From Streptomyces diastatochromogenes (GTDB lineage: Bacteria > Actinomycetota > Actinomycetes > Streptomycetales > Streptomycetaceae), in assembly GCA_026913215.1 (NCBI GenBank), contig JAPTYK010000001.1:5270001-5334000 (forward strand): a DNA stretch of 64,000 nucleotides. Reading direction: 5' to 3'. A program made the translations under genes and the position numbers. Positions within the stretch are counted from its first letter, which is position 1; every line of letters begins with the position of its first letter. Shown in pieces: positions 36,710 to 46,574 of this stretch. The notes under the pieces were generated by a model. It did not search any database. It saw nothing but the letters and a program-made list of their open reading frames with translations, and was not told the DNA's origin.

Positions 36710-37998
36710 CGAGAATCAGCCGGCGCTCGCGAAGCAGGGCCCGCGGCACGCGGCCCCGCGCAAGTCGCTGCTGAACAGGATCCAGGGCCCCGCCGGGAAG
36801 GCGATGGCACTGGCGGCCATGCCGACCGCGGTGTTCGTGGGCATGGGCCTCACGCCCAAGCTCGCCCTCGCGGACGACAAGGAGATCCCCTTCGCCCCCG
36901 GCCCCTGTGTGACGCGCTCGGACGAGCCGACGCCCGAGGCGAGCGAGACGGCGAAGCCCACGGAGAGCGCGAAGCCCACCGCCACCGCCTCGCCGACGGA
37001 CACCCCACGGTGACCGCCACGCCCTCCGCCACCGCGACGCCGGACGCGACCCCGACGCCCACCGCCACGCAGGGCGGACAGACCGCCGTGCCGCAGACGC
37101 GGCAGAACGCGACGACCGCTCCCGCGCCCACCGTGACCCCACGGCCGCCACCCCTCGCCGACGAAGTCCAGGAATCCCCTGGACCCGCTGGGCGTGGGCG
37201 ACGCCCTGAAGGACCTCTTCGGCGGCGCGGACAAGACGCCGACGGCCACGCCCACGACGGCGGCGCCGACCACGGCCGCGCCCACCCCGACGCAGGCCCC
37301 GCCGACAAGACGCCGGCGACCGACGCTCCGGCCCCGACCGTCACGGCATCCACCGAGCCGAAGGCCGCGGAGGACCCGGCCGCGGAGCGGACGAGGACGG
37401 CGATCGAGAAGGCCGCCGCGAAGACCGGCGCGAAGGTCGAGGAGCTCCCGAGAGCGCCCAGGGCCTCGACGTCAAGAAGGACACGGACATACCCGACGGG
37501 GCCAAGCCCCGCTTCCCCTGTCCCGAGTTCGACGCGCAGGCCCTCGCCGACGCCGACCTCGAACCGGGCATCCCGCTCCTCCCGGACGAGCCCTGGCGCC
37601 TGGAGAGCACCCTGCTCAACCTGACCGGCCTGAAGTACCACGGCATCGTCGAGGTGAAGACCGGCAGCGGCAAGATCAAGAAGGTCCTGAAGTTCACCGC
37701 CTCCTCGGTGGACATCAAGGACCTCCACCAGCTGACGGAGCACTCCGAGGGCCGTACCGCCCACGTCCGCTCGGCGCCGGGCTCGACCTCGACCATCCGC
37801 AACGGCACGGTGACCATGTACACGGAGGAGCTCAAAGGCAACCTCTTCGGCATCGTCCCCATCACCTTCGGCCCCGAGTCCCCGCCGCCGCTCGACGTCC
37901 CCTGGGCCTTCTTCACCAACGTCAAGCTCAAGCAGGCGGGCCAGTTCGGCGGCACCCTCACGGTCAAGGGCCTCCACAACACGATCGAGCCCAGCTGA
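36699..37998 (+). CDS. Secreted protein with Thr/Pro-rich stalk and C-terminal beta domain (about five frameshifts)
   Basis: About 434 residues. VRGDENQPALAKQG is followed by a signal-like stretch (AMALAAMPTAVFVGMGLTP, cleavage-like ALADD). Then comes a long low-complexity stalk of Thr, Pro, Ala and Ser (TVTATPSATATPDATPTPTA), interrupted by DPLGVGDALKDLFGG, and after about residue 230 a folded domain (PFPCPEFDAQALADAD, LPDEPWRLESTLLNLTGLKYH, LTVKGLHNTIEPS). Bases are missing near 37005, 37150, 37195, 37300 and 37450. The GTG start overlaps the DUF6114 stop, so it is third in the unit. Function unknown. Confidence 0.65.
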
Positions 37999-38025
37999 CC
38001 CCCGTACCGCTCCGGCAGCCGCATC

Positions 38026-38068
38026 ATGACGAGGGCCCCCGTCCGATCAGGACGGGGGCCCTCGTCAT
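38026..38068. terminator. Bidirectional terminator before pyk
   Basis: ATGACGAGGGCCCCCGTCC and GGACGGGGGCCCTCGTCAT pair perfectly (19 bp) around a 5-base loop, between the end of the secreted protein gene and the end of pyk. Confidence 0.92.
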
Positions 38069-38083
38069 CGCGTCGGGACGGCG

Positions 38084-39514
38084 TCAGGCGTGCTGGCCGC
38101 CGCCCAGGTGGTGGACGCGGACCATGTTGGTGGTGCCGGGGACGCCGGGGGGAGAGCCGGCGGTGATGATCATGGTGTCGCCGGCGTTGTGGCGCTGGAG
38201 CTTGAGGAGCTCGGCGTCGACGAGGTCGACCATGGCGTCGGTGGTCTCGACGAAGGGGACGAGGAAGGACTCGACGCCCCAGCTGAGGGTGAGCTGGTTG
38301 CGGGTGCCCTCGTCCGTGGTGAAGGCGAGGATCGGCTGCTGCGTGCGGTAGCGCGACAGACGGCGGGCGGTGTCGCCGGACTGGGTGAAGGCGATGAGGG
38401 CCTTGCCGTCGAGGAAGTCGGCGATCTCGCAGGCCGCGCGGGCGACGGAGCCGCCCTGGGTGCGGGGCTTCTTGCCGGGGACCAGGGGCTGGAGGCCCTT
38501 GGAGAGGAGCTCCTCCTCGGCCGCGGCGACGATCTTCGACATCGTCTTGACGGTCTCGATCGGGTAGGCGCCGACCGAGGACTCGGCCGACAGCATGACC
38601 GCGTCCGCGCCGTCCAGGATCGCGTTGGCGACGTCGCTCGCCTCGGCGCGGGTCGGCCGCGAGTTGGTGATCATCGACTCCATCATCTGGGTGGCGACGA
38701 TGACCGGCTTGGCGTTGCGGCGGCACATCTCCACGAGGCGCTTCTGCACCATCGGGACCTTCTCCAGCGGGTACTCCACCGCGAGGTCGCCACGGGCCAC
38801 CATGACCGCGTCGAAGGCGGCGACGACGTCGGCCATGTTCTCGACGGCCTGCGGCTTCTCGACCTTGGCGATGACGGGGACCCGGCGGCCCTCCTCGTCC
38901 ATCACCTTGTGGACGTCCTTGACGTCGTTGGCGTCGCGGACGAAGGACAGGGCGACCATGTCGCAGCCCATCCGCAGGGCGAAGCGGAGGTCGTCGACGT
39001 CCTTCTCCGACAGGGCGGGGACGTTGACCGCCGCGCCGGGCAGGTTGATGCCCTTGTGGTCGGAGATGACGCCGCCCTCGACCACGATGGTCTTGACGCG
39101 GGGGCCGTCGACCTCGACGACGCGCAGTTCGACGTTGCCGTCGTTGATCAGGACCTGGTCGCCCTTGGCCACGTCGCCGGGCAGACCCTTGTAGGTGGTG
39201 CCGCAGATCGACTTGTCGCCGGGGACGTCCTCGGTGGTGATGGTGAACTCGTCACCGCGCACCAGCTCGACCGGTCCCTCGGCGAAGGTCTCCAGGCGGA
39301 TCTTCGGGCCCTGGAGGTCGGCGAGGACGCCGACGGCGCGCCCGATGTCCGAGGAGACCTGCCGGAGGCGGTCGTACCGCTCCTGGTGTTCCGCCTGGGA
39401 ACCGTGGCTGAAGTTGAATCGGGCCACGTTCATACCGGCCTCGATGAGAGCCTTCAGCTGCTCATACGAGTCGACGGCGGGGCCCAGCGTGCAGACGATT
39501 TTGGAACGGCGCAT
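38084..39514 (-). CDS. pyk: Pyruvate kinase
   Basis: Converts phosphoenolpyruvate and ADP to pyruvate and ATP, the last step of glycolysis. A 476-residue normal-length enzyme: KIVCTLGPAVDSYEQL at the N-terminus, NVARFNFSHGSQAEH, the substrate-site motif MVARGDLAVEYPLEKVP, TQMMESMITNSRPTRAE and the C-terminal regulatory domain AFTQSGDTARRLSRYR. The gene is intact. ATG 39514 is the family start. Its 5' side is 74 bases from the ackA stop, so it may be read from ackA or from its own promoter. Confidence 0.95.
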   Translation of the reverse strand: MRRSKIVCTLGPAVDSYEQLKALIEAGMNVARFNFSHGSQAEHQERYDRLRQVSSDIGRAVGVLADLQGPKIRLETFAEGPVELVRGDEFTITTEDVPGDKSICGTTYKGLPGDVAKGDQVLINDGNVELRVVEVDGPRVKTIVVEGGVISDHKGINLPGAAVNVPALSEKDVDDLRFALRMGCDMVALSFVRDANDVKDVHKVMDEEGRRVPVIAKVEKPQAVENMADVVAAFDAVMVARGDLAVEYPLEKVPMVQKRLVEMCRRNAKPVIVATQMMESMITNSRPTRAEASDVANAILDGADAVMLSAESSVGAYPIETVKTMSKIVAAAEEELLSKGLQPLVPGKKPRTQGGSVARAACEIADFLDGKALIAFTQSGDTARRLSRYRTQQPILAFTTDEGTRNQLTLSWGVESFLVPFVETTDAMVDLVDAELLKLQRHNAGDTMIITAGSPPGVPGTTNMVRVHHLGGGQHA

Positions 39515-39588
39515 GAGGCGGATCCTATCGGTTTGTTTCACTGCGGAATATTCCGTCTGGCGGAAAGTACAAATGGGCGCGGGTCCGC

Positions 39589-40809
39589 TCAGGCGTTCAC
39601 TTCTCCGTGCACCAGTGCGTAGCTCTGTCGGGCGATCTCCAGCTCCTCGTCCGTCGGCACCACGGCGACCGCCACCCGCGCGTACACGGGCGAGACGATC
39701 CGGGGCTCGTCCGACCGGACGGCGTTGAGGTCGGAGTCCACCGCGAGCCCCAGCTCCTCCAGGCCCGTGATCGCGGCCTCCCGGACCGGCGCGGAGTTCT
39801 CGCCGACCCCCGCCGTGAACGCCACCGCGTCCACCCGGCCGAGGACCGCGTAGTACGCCCCGATGTACTTCTTCAGCCGGTGGACGTAGATGTCGAAGGC
39901 GAGCGCCGCCCGCTCGTCGCCCTCGCCGATCCGCCGGAGGATCTCCCGCATGTCGTTGTCGCCGCAGAGCCCCACCAGGCCGGACCTCTTGTTGAGGAGC
40001 ACGTCGATCTCGTCCGCCGACATGCCCGCCACCCGCTTGAGGTGGAAGGTCACCGCGGGGTCGACGTCGCCCGAGCGGGTGCCCATGACCAGGCCCTCCA
40101 GGGGCGTCAGCCCCATCGAGGTGTCCACGCACCGGCCGCCCCGCACCGCCGAGGCGGAGGCGCCGTTCCCCAGGTGCAGCACGATCACGTTCACCTCCTC
40201 CGGCTCCTTGCCGAGCAGCCGCGCCGTCTCCCGGGAGACGTACGCGTGCGAGGTGCCGTGGAAGCCGTACCGGCGGATCCGGTGCTTGTCGGCGGTCTCC
40301 ACGTCGATCGCGTAGCGCGCCGCCGACTCCGGCATCGTCGTGTGGAAGGCGGTGTCGAAGACCGCCACCTGCGGCAGGTCGGGGCGCAGCGCCATCGCCG
40401 TACGGATGCCGGTGAGGTTCGCCGGGTTGTGCAGCGGCGCCACCGGCACGAGCCGCTCGATCTCCGCGAGCACCTCCTCGTCGATGACCGTCGGCTCGGT
40501 GAACCGCAGTCCGCCGTGCACCACCCGGTGGCCGATCGCCGCGAGCTCGGGGGAGTCCAGGCCCAGGCCGTCCGCCGCCAGCTCCTCGGCGACCGCCTTC
40601 AGGGCCGCCGCGTGGTCGGCGATCGGCCCGTTCCGCTCGCGCCGCTCCCCGCCCTGGAGCGGGGTGTGCACGATCCGGGAGGTCTCCTCGCCGATCCGCT
40701 CGACCAGGCCCTGCGCGAGCCGGCTGTCGTCCTTCATGTCGAGCAGTTGGTACTTCACCGACGAGGAGCCGGAGTTGAGGACGAGTACGCGGGAAGGAGG
40801 GGTCGTCAT
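39589..40809 (-). CDS. ackA: Acetate kinase
   Basis: Transfers phosphate from acetyl phosphate to ADP, giving acetate and ATP. 406 residues. Signature 1 VLVLNSGSSSVKYQLL at the start, DTAFHTTMP, and signature 2 YGFHGTSHAYVS with VLHLGNGASASAV are all present, and the end is LEIARQSYALV. Intact. Its ATG overlaps the pta stop (ATGA), so pta-ackA forms one coupled unit for acetate overflow or reuse. Confidence 0.95.
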   Translation of the reverse strand: MTTPPSRVLVLNSGSSSVKYQLLDMKDDSRLAQGLVERIGEETSRIVHTPLQGGERRERNGPIADHAAALKAVAEELAADGLGLDSPELAAIGHRVVHGGLRFTEPTVIDEEVLAEIERLVPVAPLHNPANLTGIRTAMALRPDLPQVAVFDTAFHTTMPESAARYAIDVETADKHRIRRYGFHGTSHAYVSRETARLLGKEPEEVNVIVLHLGNGASASAVRGGRCVDTSMGLTPLEGLVMGTRSGDVDPAVTFHLKRVAGMSADEIDVLLNKRSGLVGLCGDNDMREILRRIGEGDERAALAFDIYVHRLKKYIGAYYAVLGRVDAVAFTAGVGENSAPVREAAITGLEELGLAVDSDLNAVRSDEPRIVSPVYARVAVAVVPTDEELEIARQSYALVHGEVNA

Positions 40810-42884
40810 GCCGGCGGCTCCTGGGTCTGGGACTGGATCGCCGTGATGGCGACCGTGTTGACGATGTCGCTGACGAGGGCGCCGCGCGAGAGGTCGTTCA
40901 CCGGCTTGCGCAGGCCCTGGAGCACCGGCCCGACGGCCACGGCGCCGGCCGAACGCTGCACGGCCTTGTAGGTGTTGTTGCCCGTGTTGAGGTCCGGGAA
41001 GATCAGCACGGTCGCCTGGCCCGCCACCTCCGAGTCCGGCAGCTTCGTCGCCGCCACGGACGGCTCGACGGCCGCGTCGTACTGGATGGGGCCCTCGATC
41101 CGCAGCTCCGGGTGGGCCTCGCGGACCAGCTTCGTCGCCTCCCGCACCTTGTCGACGTCGGCGCCGGAGCCGGAGGTGCCCGTCGAGTACGAGAGCATCG
41201 CGATCCGCGGCTCCACGCCGAAGCGGGCCGCCGTCGCCGCCGACTGGGCGGCGATGTCCGCGAGCTGCTCGGCGTTCGGGTCCGGGTTGACCGCGCAGTC
41301 GCCGTACACGAGGACCTTGTCGGCCAGGCACATGAAGAAGACCGAGGAGACGATCGAGGCGTCCGGCTTCGTCTTGATGATCTCGAAGGCCGGGCGGATC
41401 GTCGCCGCCGTCGAGTGCACCGAGCCGGACACCATGCCGTCGGCCAGGCCCTCCTGGACCATCAGGGTGCCGAAGTAGTTCACGTCCGAGACGACGTCGT
41501 ACGCGAGCTCCACGGTGACGCCCTTGTGGGCCCGCAGCGCCGCGTACTTCTCCGCGAACAGGTCGCGCAGCTCCGAGGTCTGCGGGTCGATCAGCTGGGT
41601 GTCGCCCAGGTTCACGCTCAGGTCGGCGGCCTTCTTGCGGATGGCCTCGACGTCGCCGAGGAGCGTCAGGTCGCAGACGTCGCGGCGGATCAGCACGTCG
41701 GCGGCGCGCAGCACCCGCTCCTCGGTGCCCTCCGGGAGCACCACCCGGCGCCGGTCGGCCCGCGCCTGTTCGAGCAGCTCGTGCTCGAACATCATCGGGT
41801 GACCCGGCCGCTGCGCGCGACGGAGACCCGCTTGAGGAGGTCGGCGGTGTCCACGTGCCGCTCGAAGAGGCCGAGGGCGGTCTCGGCCTTGCGCGGGGTG
41901 GCCGCGTTCAGCTTGCCTTCGAGGGCGAACAGCTCGGCGGCGGTCGGGAAGCTGTTGCCGGGCACGGAGATGACGGGGGTGCCGGGCGCGAGGCGGGCCG
42001 CCAGGGTCAGGACCTCCTCGCCGGGCCGCTCGTTCAGCGTGAGCAGCACGCCCGCGATCGGCGGGGTGCCCGCCGAGTGCGCGGCGAGCGCGCCGACGAC
42101 CAGGTCGGCCCGGTCCCCGGGGGTGACGACGAGACAGCCCGGGGTCAGGGCGTGGAGGAAGTTCGGCAGCATCGCGCCGCCGAAGACGAAGTCGAGCGCG
42201 TCGCGGGCGAGCCCGCGTCGTCGCCGAGGACGACGGTGGCGCCGAGCGCCTGGGTGATCTGGGCGACGGTGGGCGCGGCGAGCGCGGGCTCGTCCGGCAG
42301 GACGTAGCAGGGGACGGGGAGCCGGGCCGCGAGCCGCTCGGCGATGGCCTCGCGGTCCTCGCCGGACACCCGGTTGACGACCATCGCGAGGACGTCGCAG
42401 CCGAGTCCGTCGTACGCCCGGAAGGCGTTGCGCGCCTCGGCCCGCACGGACTCGGCGGTCTGGCCCTTGCCGCCGACCACGGGGATGACGGAGGCGCCGA
42501 ACTCGTTGGCGAGGCGGGCGTTGAGCGCGAGCTCGTCGGGGAGCTGGGTGTCGGCGAAGTCGGTGCCGAGGACGAGGACGACCTCGTAGTCGCGGGCGAC
42601 GGCGTGGAAGCGGTCGACGAGCCGGGACACCAGCTCGTCGGTGCCCCGCTCGGCCTGGAGCGCGGAGGCCTCGTGGTAGTCCAGGCCGTAGACCGTCGAC
42701 GGGTCCTGGGTGAGCCGGTAGCGGGCGCGCAGCAGGTCGAAGAGCCGGTCGGGACGGTGGTGCACGAGGGCCGGAACACCCCCACCCGGTCCACCTGGCG
42801 GGTGAGGAGCTCCATGACTCCCAGCTCGACGACCTGGCGGCCGTCACCGCGGTCGATCCCGGTCACGTACACGCTGCGCGTCAC
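40806..42884 (-). CDS. pta: Phosphate acetyltransferase, long form with DRTGG domain (three frameshifts)
   Basis: Converts acetyl-CoA and phosphate to acetyl phosphate. About 694 residues: an N-terminal P-loop-like/BioD-type domain (MTRSVYVTGIDRGDGRQVVE), a central DRTGG domain (GDRADLVVGALAAHSAG), and the C-terminal PTA catalytic domain (VVLPEGTEERVLRAADVL, GTSGSGADVDKVREAT, LIFPDLNTGNNTYKAVQ). Bases are missing near 42770, 42213 and 41800; the protein is continuous when they are restored. The start is GTG. It is first in the pta-ackA unit. Confidence 0.93.
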   Translation of the reverse strand: MTRSVYVTGIDRGDGRQVVELGVMELLTRQVDRVGVFRPSCTTVPTGSSTCCAPATGSPRTRRRSTAWTTTRPPRSRPSGAPTSWCPGSSTASTPSPATTRSSSSSAPTSPTPSSPTSSRSTPASPTSSAPPSSPWSAARARPPSPCGPRRATPSGRTTDSAATSSRWSSTGCPARTARPSPSGSRPGSPSPATSCRTSPRSPRPPSPRSPRRSAPPSSSATTRARPRRARLRLRRRDAAELPPRPDPGLSRRHPRGPGRPGRRRARRALGGHPADRGRAAHAERAARRGGPDPGGPPRARHPRHLRARQQLPDRRRAVRPRRQAERGHPAQGRDRPRPLRAARGHRRPPQAGLRRAQRPGHPMMFEHELLEQARADRRRVVLPEGTEERVLRAADVLIRRDVCDLTLLGDVEAIRKKAADLSVNLGDTQLIDPQTSELRDLFAEKYAALRAHKGVTVELAYDVVSDVNYFGTLMVQEGLADGMVSGSVHSTAATIRPAFEIIKTKPDASIVSSVFFMCLADKVLVYGDCAVNPDPNAEQLADIAAQSAATAARFGVEPRIAMLSYSTGTSGSGADVDKVREATKLVREAHPELRIEGPIQYDAAVEPSVAATKLPDSEVAGQATVLIFPDLNTGNNTYKAVQRSAGAVAVGPVLQGLRKPVNDLSRGALVSDIVNTVAITAIQSQTQEPPA

Positions 42885-43201
42885 GCCGTGGTCTCCTGTC
42901 CAGTCCTGCGGAAGGGGCCGGGAGGGTGCCCTCGCGGCACTTTCTCCGCGGCCCGTGCGTCAATCGACAGTGCTCAGAAAGCCCCGATAGGGCGGCATTA
43001 CCCCCTTGACAATACCCCCGGCGATGGTTAGGCCGCCCGCCGGACGAAGGGCCCGGGGACCAGGGACGAAAGGCCTTCCCGGGCCTTTCCGGGGCCACCG
43101 GGAAGGACGCGCGGACGGCCGGCGAGCGCGCCCGCCGGTAACGGCGTGTGAGAATCGAGGTGGCTCATAACGGACCGCGACCGAGCAGGAGACACAGCAC
43201 G
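42885..43201. promoter_or_regulatory. Divergent pta / pfkA promoter region
   Basis: A 317-base gap. For pfkA, TTGACA (43006-43011) and TAGGCC (43029-43034) with a 17-base spacer form a good promoter about 170 bases before its ATG; the leader then contains the self-complementary runs GGGCCCGGGG and TCCCGGGCC. For pta, TTGACG on the minus strand near 42959-42964 may be a -35 box. The start of pfkA has GCAGGAGA before the ATG. No gene is seen. Confidence 0.55.
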
Positions 43202-44226
43202 ATGCGCATCGGAGTTCTCACCGCAGGCGGCGACTGCCCCGGCCTGAACGCAGTGATCCGGTCGGTCGTGCACCGGGCGCTGACCGGTCACGAAGACGAG
43301 GTCATCGGCTTCGAGGACGGTTTCAAGGGCCTCCTCGACGGCCACTACCGCCCCCTCGACCTCGACGCCGTCAGCGGCATTCTGGCCCGTGGCGGCACCA
43401 TCCTCGGCTCGGCCCGCCTGGAGCGGAACCGGCTCCGCGAGGCCGCCGACTCCGCCTCCGACCTGGCCCGCGAGTACGGCATCGACGTCCTCATCCCCAT
43501 CGGCGGCGAGGGCACCCTGACCGCCGCCCGGATGCTCTCCGACGCCGGCATGCCCGTCGTCGGCGTCCCGAAGACCATCGACAACGACATCTCCTCCACG
43601 GACCGCACCTTCGGCTTCGACACCGCCGTCGGCGTCGCCACCGAGGCCATGGACCGCCTGAAGACCACCGCCGAGTCCCACCAGCGGGTGATGGTCGTCG
43701 AGGTGATGGGCCGCCACGCCGGCTGGATCGCCCTGGAGTCCGGCATGGCCGGCGGCGCCCACGGCATCTGCCTGCCCGAGCGCCCCTTCCAGGTCGACGA
43801 CCTCGTGAAGATGGTCGAGGAGCGCTTCGCCCGCGGCAAGAAGTTCGCCGTCATCTGCGTCGCCGAGGGCGCCCACCCGGCCGAGGGCTCGATGGACTAC
43901 AAGAAGGGCGAGATCGACCAGTTCGGCCACGAGCGCTTCCAGGGCATCGGCAACCAGCTCGCCGTCGAGCTGGAGCGGCGCCTCGGCAAGGAGGCCCGCC
44001 CGGTCATCCTCGGCCACGTCCAGCGCGGCGGCACCCCACCGCGTACGACCGCGTCCTCGCGACCCGCTTCGGCTGGCACGCCGTGGAGGCGGCGCACCGC
44101 GGCGACTTCGGCAAGATGACGGCGCTGCGCGGCACGAACGTCGAGATGGTGCCGCTGGCCGAGGCCGTGACCCAGCTCAAGACGGTCCCGGAGGACCGCA
44201 TGCGCGAGGCCGAGTCGGTCTTCTAG
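43202..44226 (+). CDS. pfkA: 6-phosphofructokinase, ATP-dependent type III-like (one frameshift)
   Basis: Phosphorylates fructose 6-phosphate to fructose 1,6-bisphosphate. About 341 residues starting MRIGVLTAGGDCPGLNAVIRS. The phosphoryl-donor motif is GGEGT, where a Gly favours ATP, while PKTIDNDI keeps the Lys seen in pyrophosphate-dependent enzymes, a mixture known from Streptomyces. MGRHAGWIAL and HVQRGGTPTAYDRVLA (with one C restored near 44035) follow. It ends EAESVF. It stands alone and is divergent from pta-ackA. Confidence 0.93.
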
Positions 44227-44358
44227 AACAGGACGGCCCGGCCCCCGGCCTCCCCCGGAAATACCGGATTCCCCCCTTGAGCCCCGGCGCGCGATCAACA
44301 AGGCTGGGGCCCTGTCCCGGACACGTCCGACCCTGTCCGGCGGAAGGGGGAGGCGCGG

Positions 44359-45115
44359 ATGACGCCGGGGGAGCACGCTCCTGATCCGCGGGCCGCGGGG
44401 GAGGGGCCCACGGAGGCCGGGACGTACGGATCCGGCCCGGCGTCCCCCGGCCCGGCCGCCGCCGACGCCCCCGACGAACCCCCGCCTGGCCCGGCCCCCG
44501 AAGCCCCGGACCCCGGCGAGGCCCGTCCGGGGCCCCGGTCCCGGATAGGGCGCGGCCTGGTCGCGGCGGTCGCGCTCACCGGGCTCGTGCTCGCCGCCGT
44601 CAGCGTCGTCGCCCTCCTGAGGGACGGGCCGCCCGGACACCGCCCCACGTCCCCGCCGCGCCCGCCGCCGGGGACGTCCGCATCCGGGTCGCGGGCACCG
44701 GGTTCTGCCTCGGTGAGCGGCCCGGCGCCCGCACCGGACAGGTCCACCAGCTGCCCTGCGCCGCCGAGGGACTCCCGCGCTATGCGCTCGCGGAGCTGGG
44801 CGGCGGCCGGTGGAGGATCGTTTCGGACCACCCCGAGCGCGGCCCCGGCTGCTCCGGCATACCCTCCGGCGGCCGGATACCCGACGCCGCGTACGAGGAC
44901 GCGGCGTGCGGCGACCCGACCCGGGTGGAGGCCTTCACCCTGGAGGCGTACGGCGCCCCGTCGAGGGCTACCGGATCGTCCCGGCCGGCTCGGCGACCCC
45001 CGGCAGCTGCGTCACCGTCATCGGCGACCGCGAGGCAGCCTGGGCCCGCCTCGCCCAGGCGCCCTGCGCCCCGGACGCGGCGGGCCAGCTCTTCGACTTC
45101 GACCGCAGGCCCTAG
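44359..45115 (+). CDS. Membrane-anchored secreted protein of unknown function (two frameshifts)
   Basis: About 252 residues. The first 70 are Pro/Ala/Gly-rich and cytosolic; GLVAAVALTGLVLAAVSVVALL is one membrane helix; the outer domain has many Cys (FCLGERPG, QLPCAAEG, GCSGIPSGG, AACGDPTR, SCVTVIGD, APCAPDAAG), so disulphides are likely, and it ends LFDFDRRP. Bases are missing near 44648 and 44960. No enzyme motif is seen. The Cys-rich layout recalls LppU-type Streptomyces surface proteins, but that is weak. Confidence 0.6.
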
Positions 45116-45124
45116 CACCTGGGC

Positions 45125-45478
45125 TCAGCTGCCGCGGTACGTCGTGCAGCTCGACGGCGTGCACAGCAGCGGCACGTGGAAGTGCTGCGTCACGTCGAAG
45201 ACGGTGAAGCGCACGGGGACGCGCTCGACGAACTGCGCGGCGGGCCGTCCGCCCCGGAGTCCGGCGTAGTACTCGCCGACGTGGAACAGCAGTTCGTACT
45301 TCCCGGCCTTCGCCTCCTCGGGCTTCAGGACCGGCTCGTCGGTCCGGCCCTCCTGGTTGGTCCGCAGGGTCCTGACGAGGCGGTACGCGCCGTCGTCGAG
45401 GACCGAGAAGTCGATGCGCATGCCGGCGCCCGGTCGCCCGTGGGCGACGTCCAGGACGTGCGTCGATATTCCGGCCAT
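45125..45478 (-). CDS. uraH: 5-hydroxyisourate hydrolase (transthyretin-like), cytosolic
   Basis: Hydrolyses 5-hydroxyisourate, the product of uricase, to OHCU. The 117-residue protein has the family pattern: STHVLDVAHGRPGAG at the start, the Arg of GRTDEPVL, and the end FHVPLLCTPSSCTTYRGS with the C-terminal YRGS. The catalytic His, Arg and His positions are present. It is intact and without signal peptide. It is the last gene of the MFS-uraD-HIUase-uraH operon, 21 bases after the previous stop, which itself encodes a second HIUase. Confidence 0.9.
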   Translation of the reverse strand: MAGISTHVLDVAHGRPGAGMRIDFSVLDDGAYRLVRTLRTNQEGRTDEPVLKPEEAKAGKYELLFHVGEYYAGLRGGRPAAQFVERVPVRFTVFDVTQHFHVPLLCTPSSCTTYRGS

Positions 45479-45499
45479 GCCTCACCTCCTGAGGGCGGG

Positions 45500-46027
45500 T
45501 CAGCTGCCCCGGTAGTAGGAGTAGTTCCACGGGCTGAAGAGGATCGCCACGTGGTGGCGCTGCGCGGCGTCCGCGACCGTGAAGCGGAGGGGGACCTCGT
45601 CGAGGTACGGGGGCTCCGGGAGGCGGGCGCCGATCCCCGCGAAGTACTCCGCGAGGTGCAGCGTGATCTCGTACCGGCCCTCCTTGAGCTCGTCCCCGAC
45701 CAGGAGCGGGTCCTTCGTCCGTCCGCCGGCCAGCGCCTCGTACCTTTCGAGCGGCCGGTAGGTGCCGTTCTCCTCGTACGAGAGGTCGAGGCGGAGTCCG
45801 GCCTCCGTCGTCCCGCGGTAGGTGTCGATCGCGTGCACGGTCAGCCGGGGCTCGACCGGCGGGACCGGAGGCCTGCCCGGCCTGTCCGCCGCGCCGCCGG
45901 TCGCCGCGCCGCTCGCGGGGGCGAAGGCGACCGGCGCGACGGTCAGGGGCCGAGGGCGACGCCCGCGCCCAGGACCCTCCGGCGGCTGAGGCCGTCGCGC
46001 CCCGGGGCGGGGCGCCGTCGGGGTCAC
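45500..46027 (-). CDS. Second 5-hydroxyisourate hydrolase, probable Tat-exported (frameshifted N-terminus)
   Basis: The mature part matches uraH: LTVHAIDTYRGTTEAGLRLDL, GGRTKDPLLVGDELKEG, HLAEYFAGIGARL, RHHVAILFSPWNYSYYRGS, with the His/Arg/His positions kept. The N-terminus is an extension of about 60 residues. In one frame it reads LSRRRVLGAGVALG, a typical twin-arginine motif and hydrophobic core, followed by VAPVAFAPASGAA; indels near 46000 and 45945 must be assumed to join it to the GTG start. GTG overlaps the uraD stop by 4 bases. Exported HIUases are known (E. coli HiuH), so this is plausible; the Tat signal is inference. Confidence 0.65.
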   Translation of the reverse strand: MTPTAPRPGARRPQPPEGPGRGRRPRPLTVAPVAFAPASGAATGGAADRPGRPPVPPVEPRLTVHAIDTYRGTTEAGLRLDLSYEENGTYRPLERYEALAGGRTKDPLLVGDELKEGRYEITLHLAEYFAGIGARLPEPPYLDEVPLRFTVADAAQRHHVAILFSPWNYSYYRGS

Positions 46028-46574
46028 GGCCGCGTCCCGTCGTGGACGAGCGCCCGGAGGCGCCGTCCGGTGATCACGGTGATCTGGGCGATCGCCTCGG
46101 CGAGTTCCGCCCCGGTCGTGTTCCCGGTGCGGTCCCGGAACGCGTCGAGGATCTCCCGCTTGGTGTGGCGGGGCACGCAGATGATGAACGGGAAGCCGTG
46201 GCGCAGCCGGTACGCGGCGTTCAGCCGGGTGATCAGCTCCAGCTCGGCCGGGGTCAGCGCGTCCAGACCGGCGCTCGCCTGCTCGGTCACGGAGTCCGAG
46301 GTCATGCTCCCGGACCGCGCCTCCTTGCCCGCCAGTTCGGGGTGCGCGCACAGGAAATCGACCCGCTCCGCCTCCGGCAGTCCCGGACCACGTCCATCAT
46401 CGCCGTGTGCAGGGCCTCGACGCTGTCGAAGGGGCGGGACCCGGCGGCCCCGGCCGCGACCCACGGGGAGTGCTCGAAGACCGGGCCGAGCAGACGGACG
46501 AAGTCCTCCCGGTCCAGGGCGTTGACGGCCCCGAGGTCGAGGGCCGGGGCGTTCGTGGAACCGGATGCGCTCAT
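46024..46574 (-). CDS. uraD: OHCU decarboxylase (2-oxo-4-hydroxy-4-carboxy-5-ureidoimidazoline decarboxylase; one frameshift)
   Basis: Catalyses the last step to (S)-allantoin after HIUase. About 184 residues of helical fold: MSASGSTNAPALDLGAVNAL, LLGPVFEHSPWVAAGAA with the conserved His, FLCAHPELAGKEA, and the motif HGFPFIICVPRHTK. A base is missing near 46384, between MMDVVRD and LPEAERVDF. Its ATG overlaps the transporter stop (ATGA) and its stop overlaps the next GTG, so it is tightly coupled within the operon. No uricase, allantoinase or allantoicase is nearby. Confidence 0.88.
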
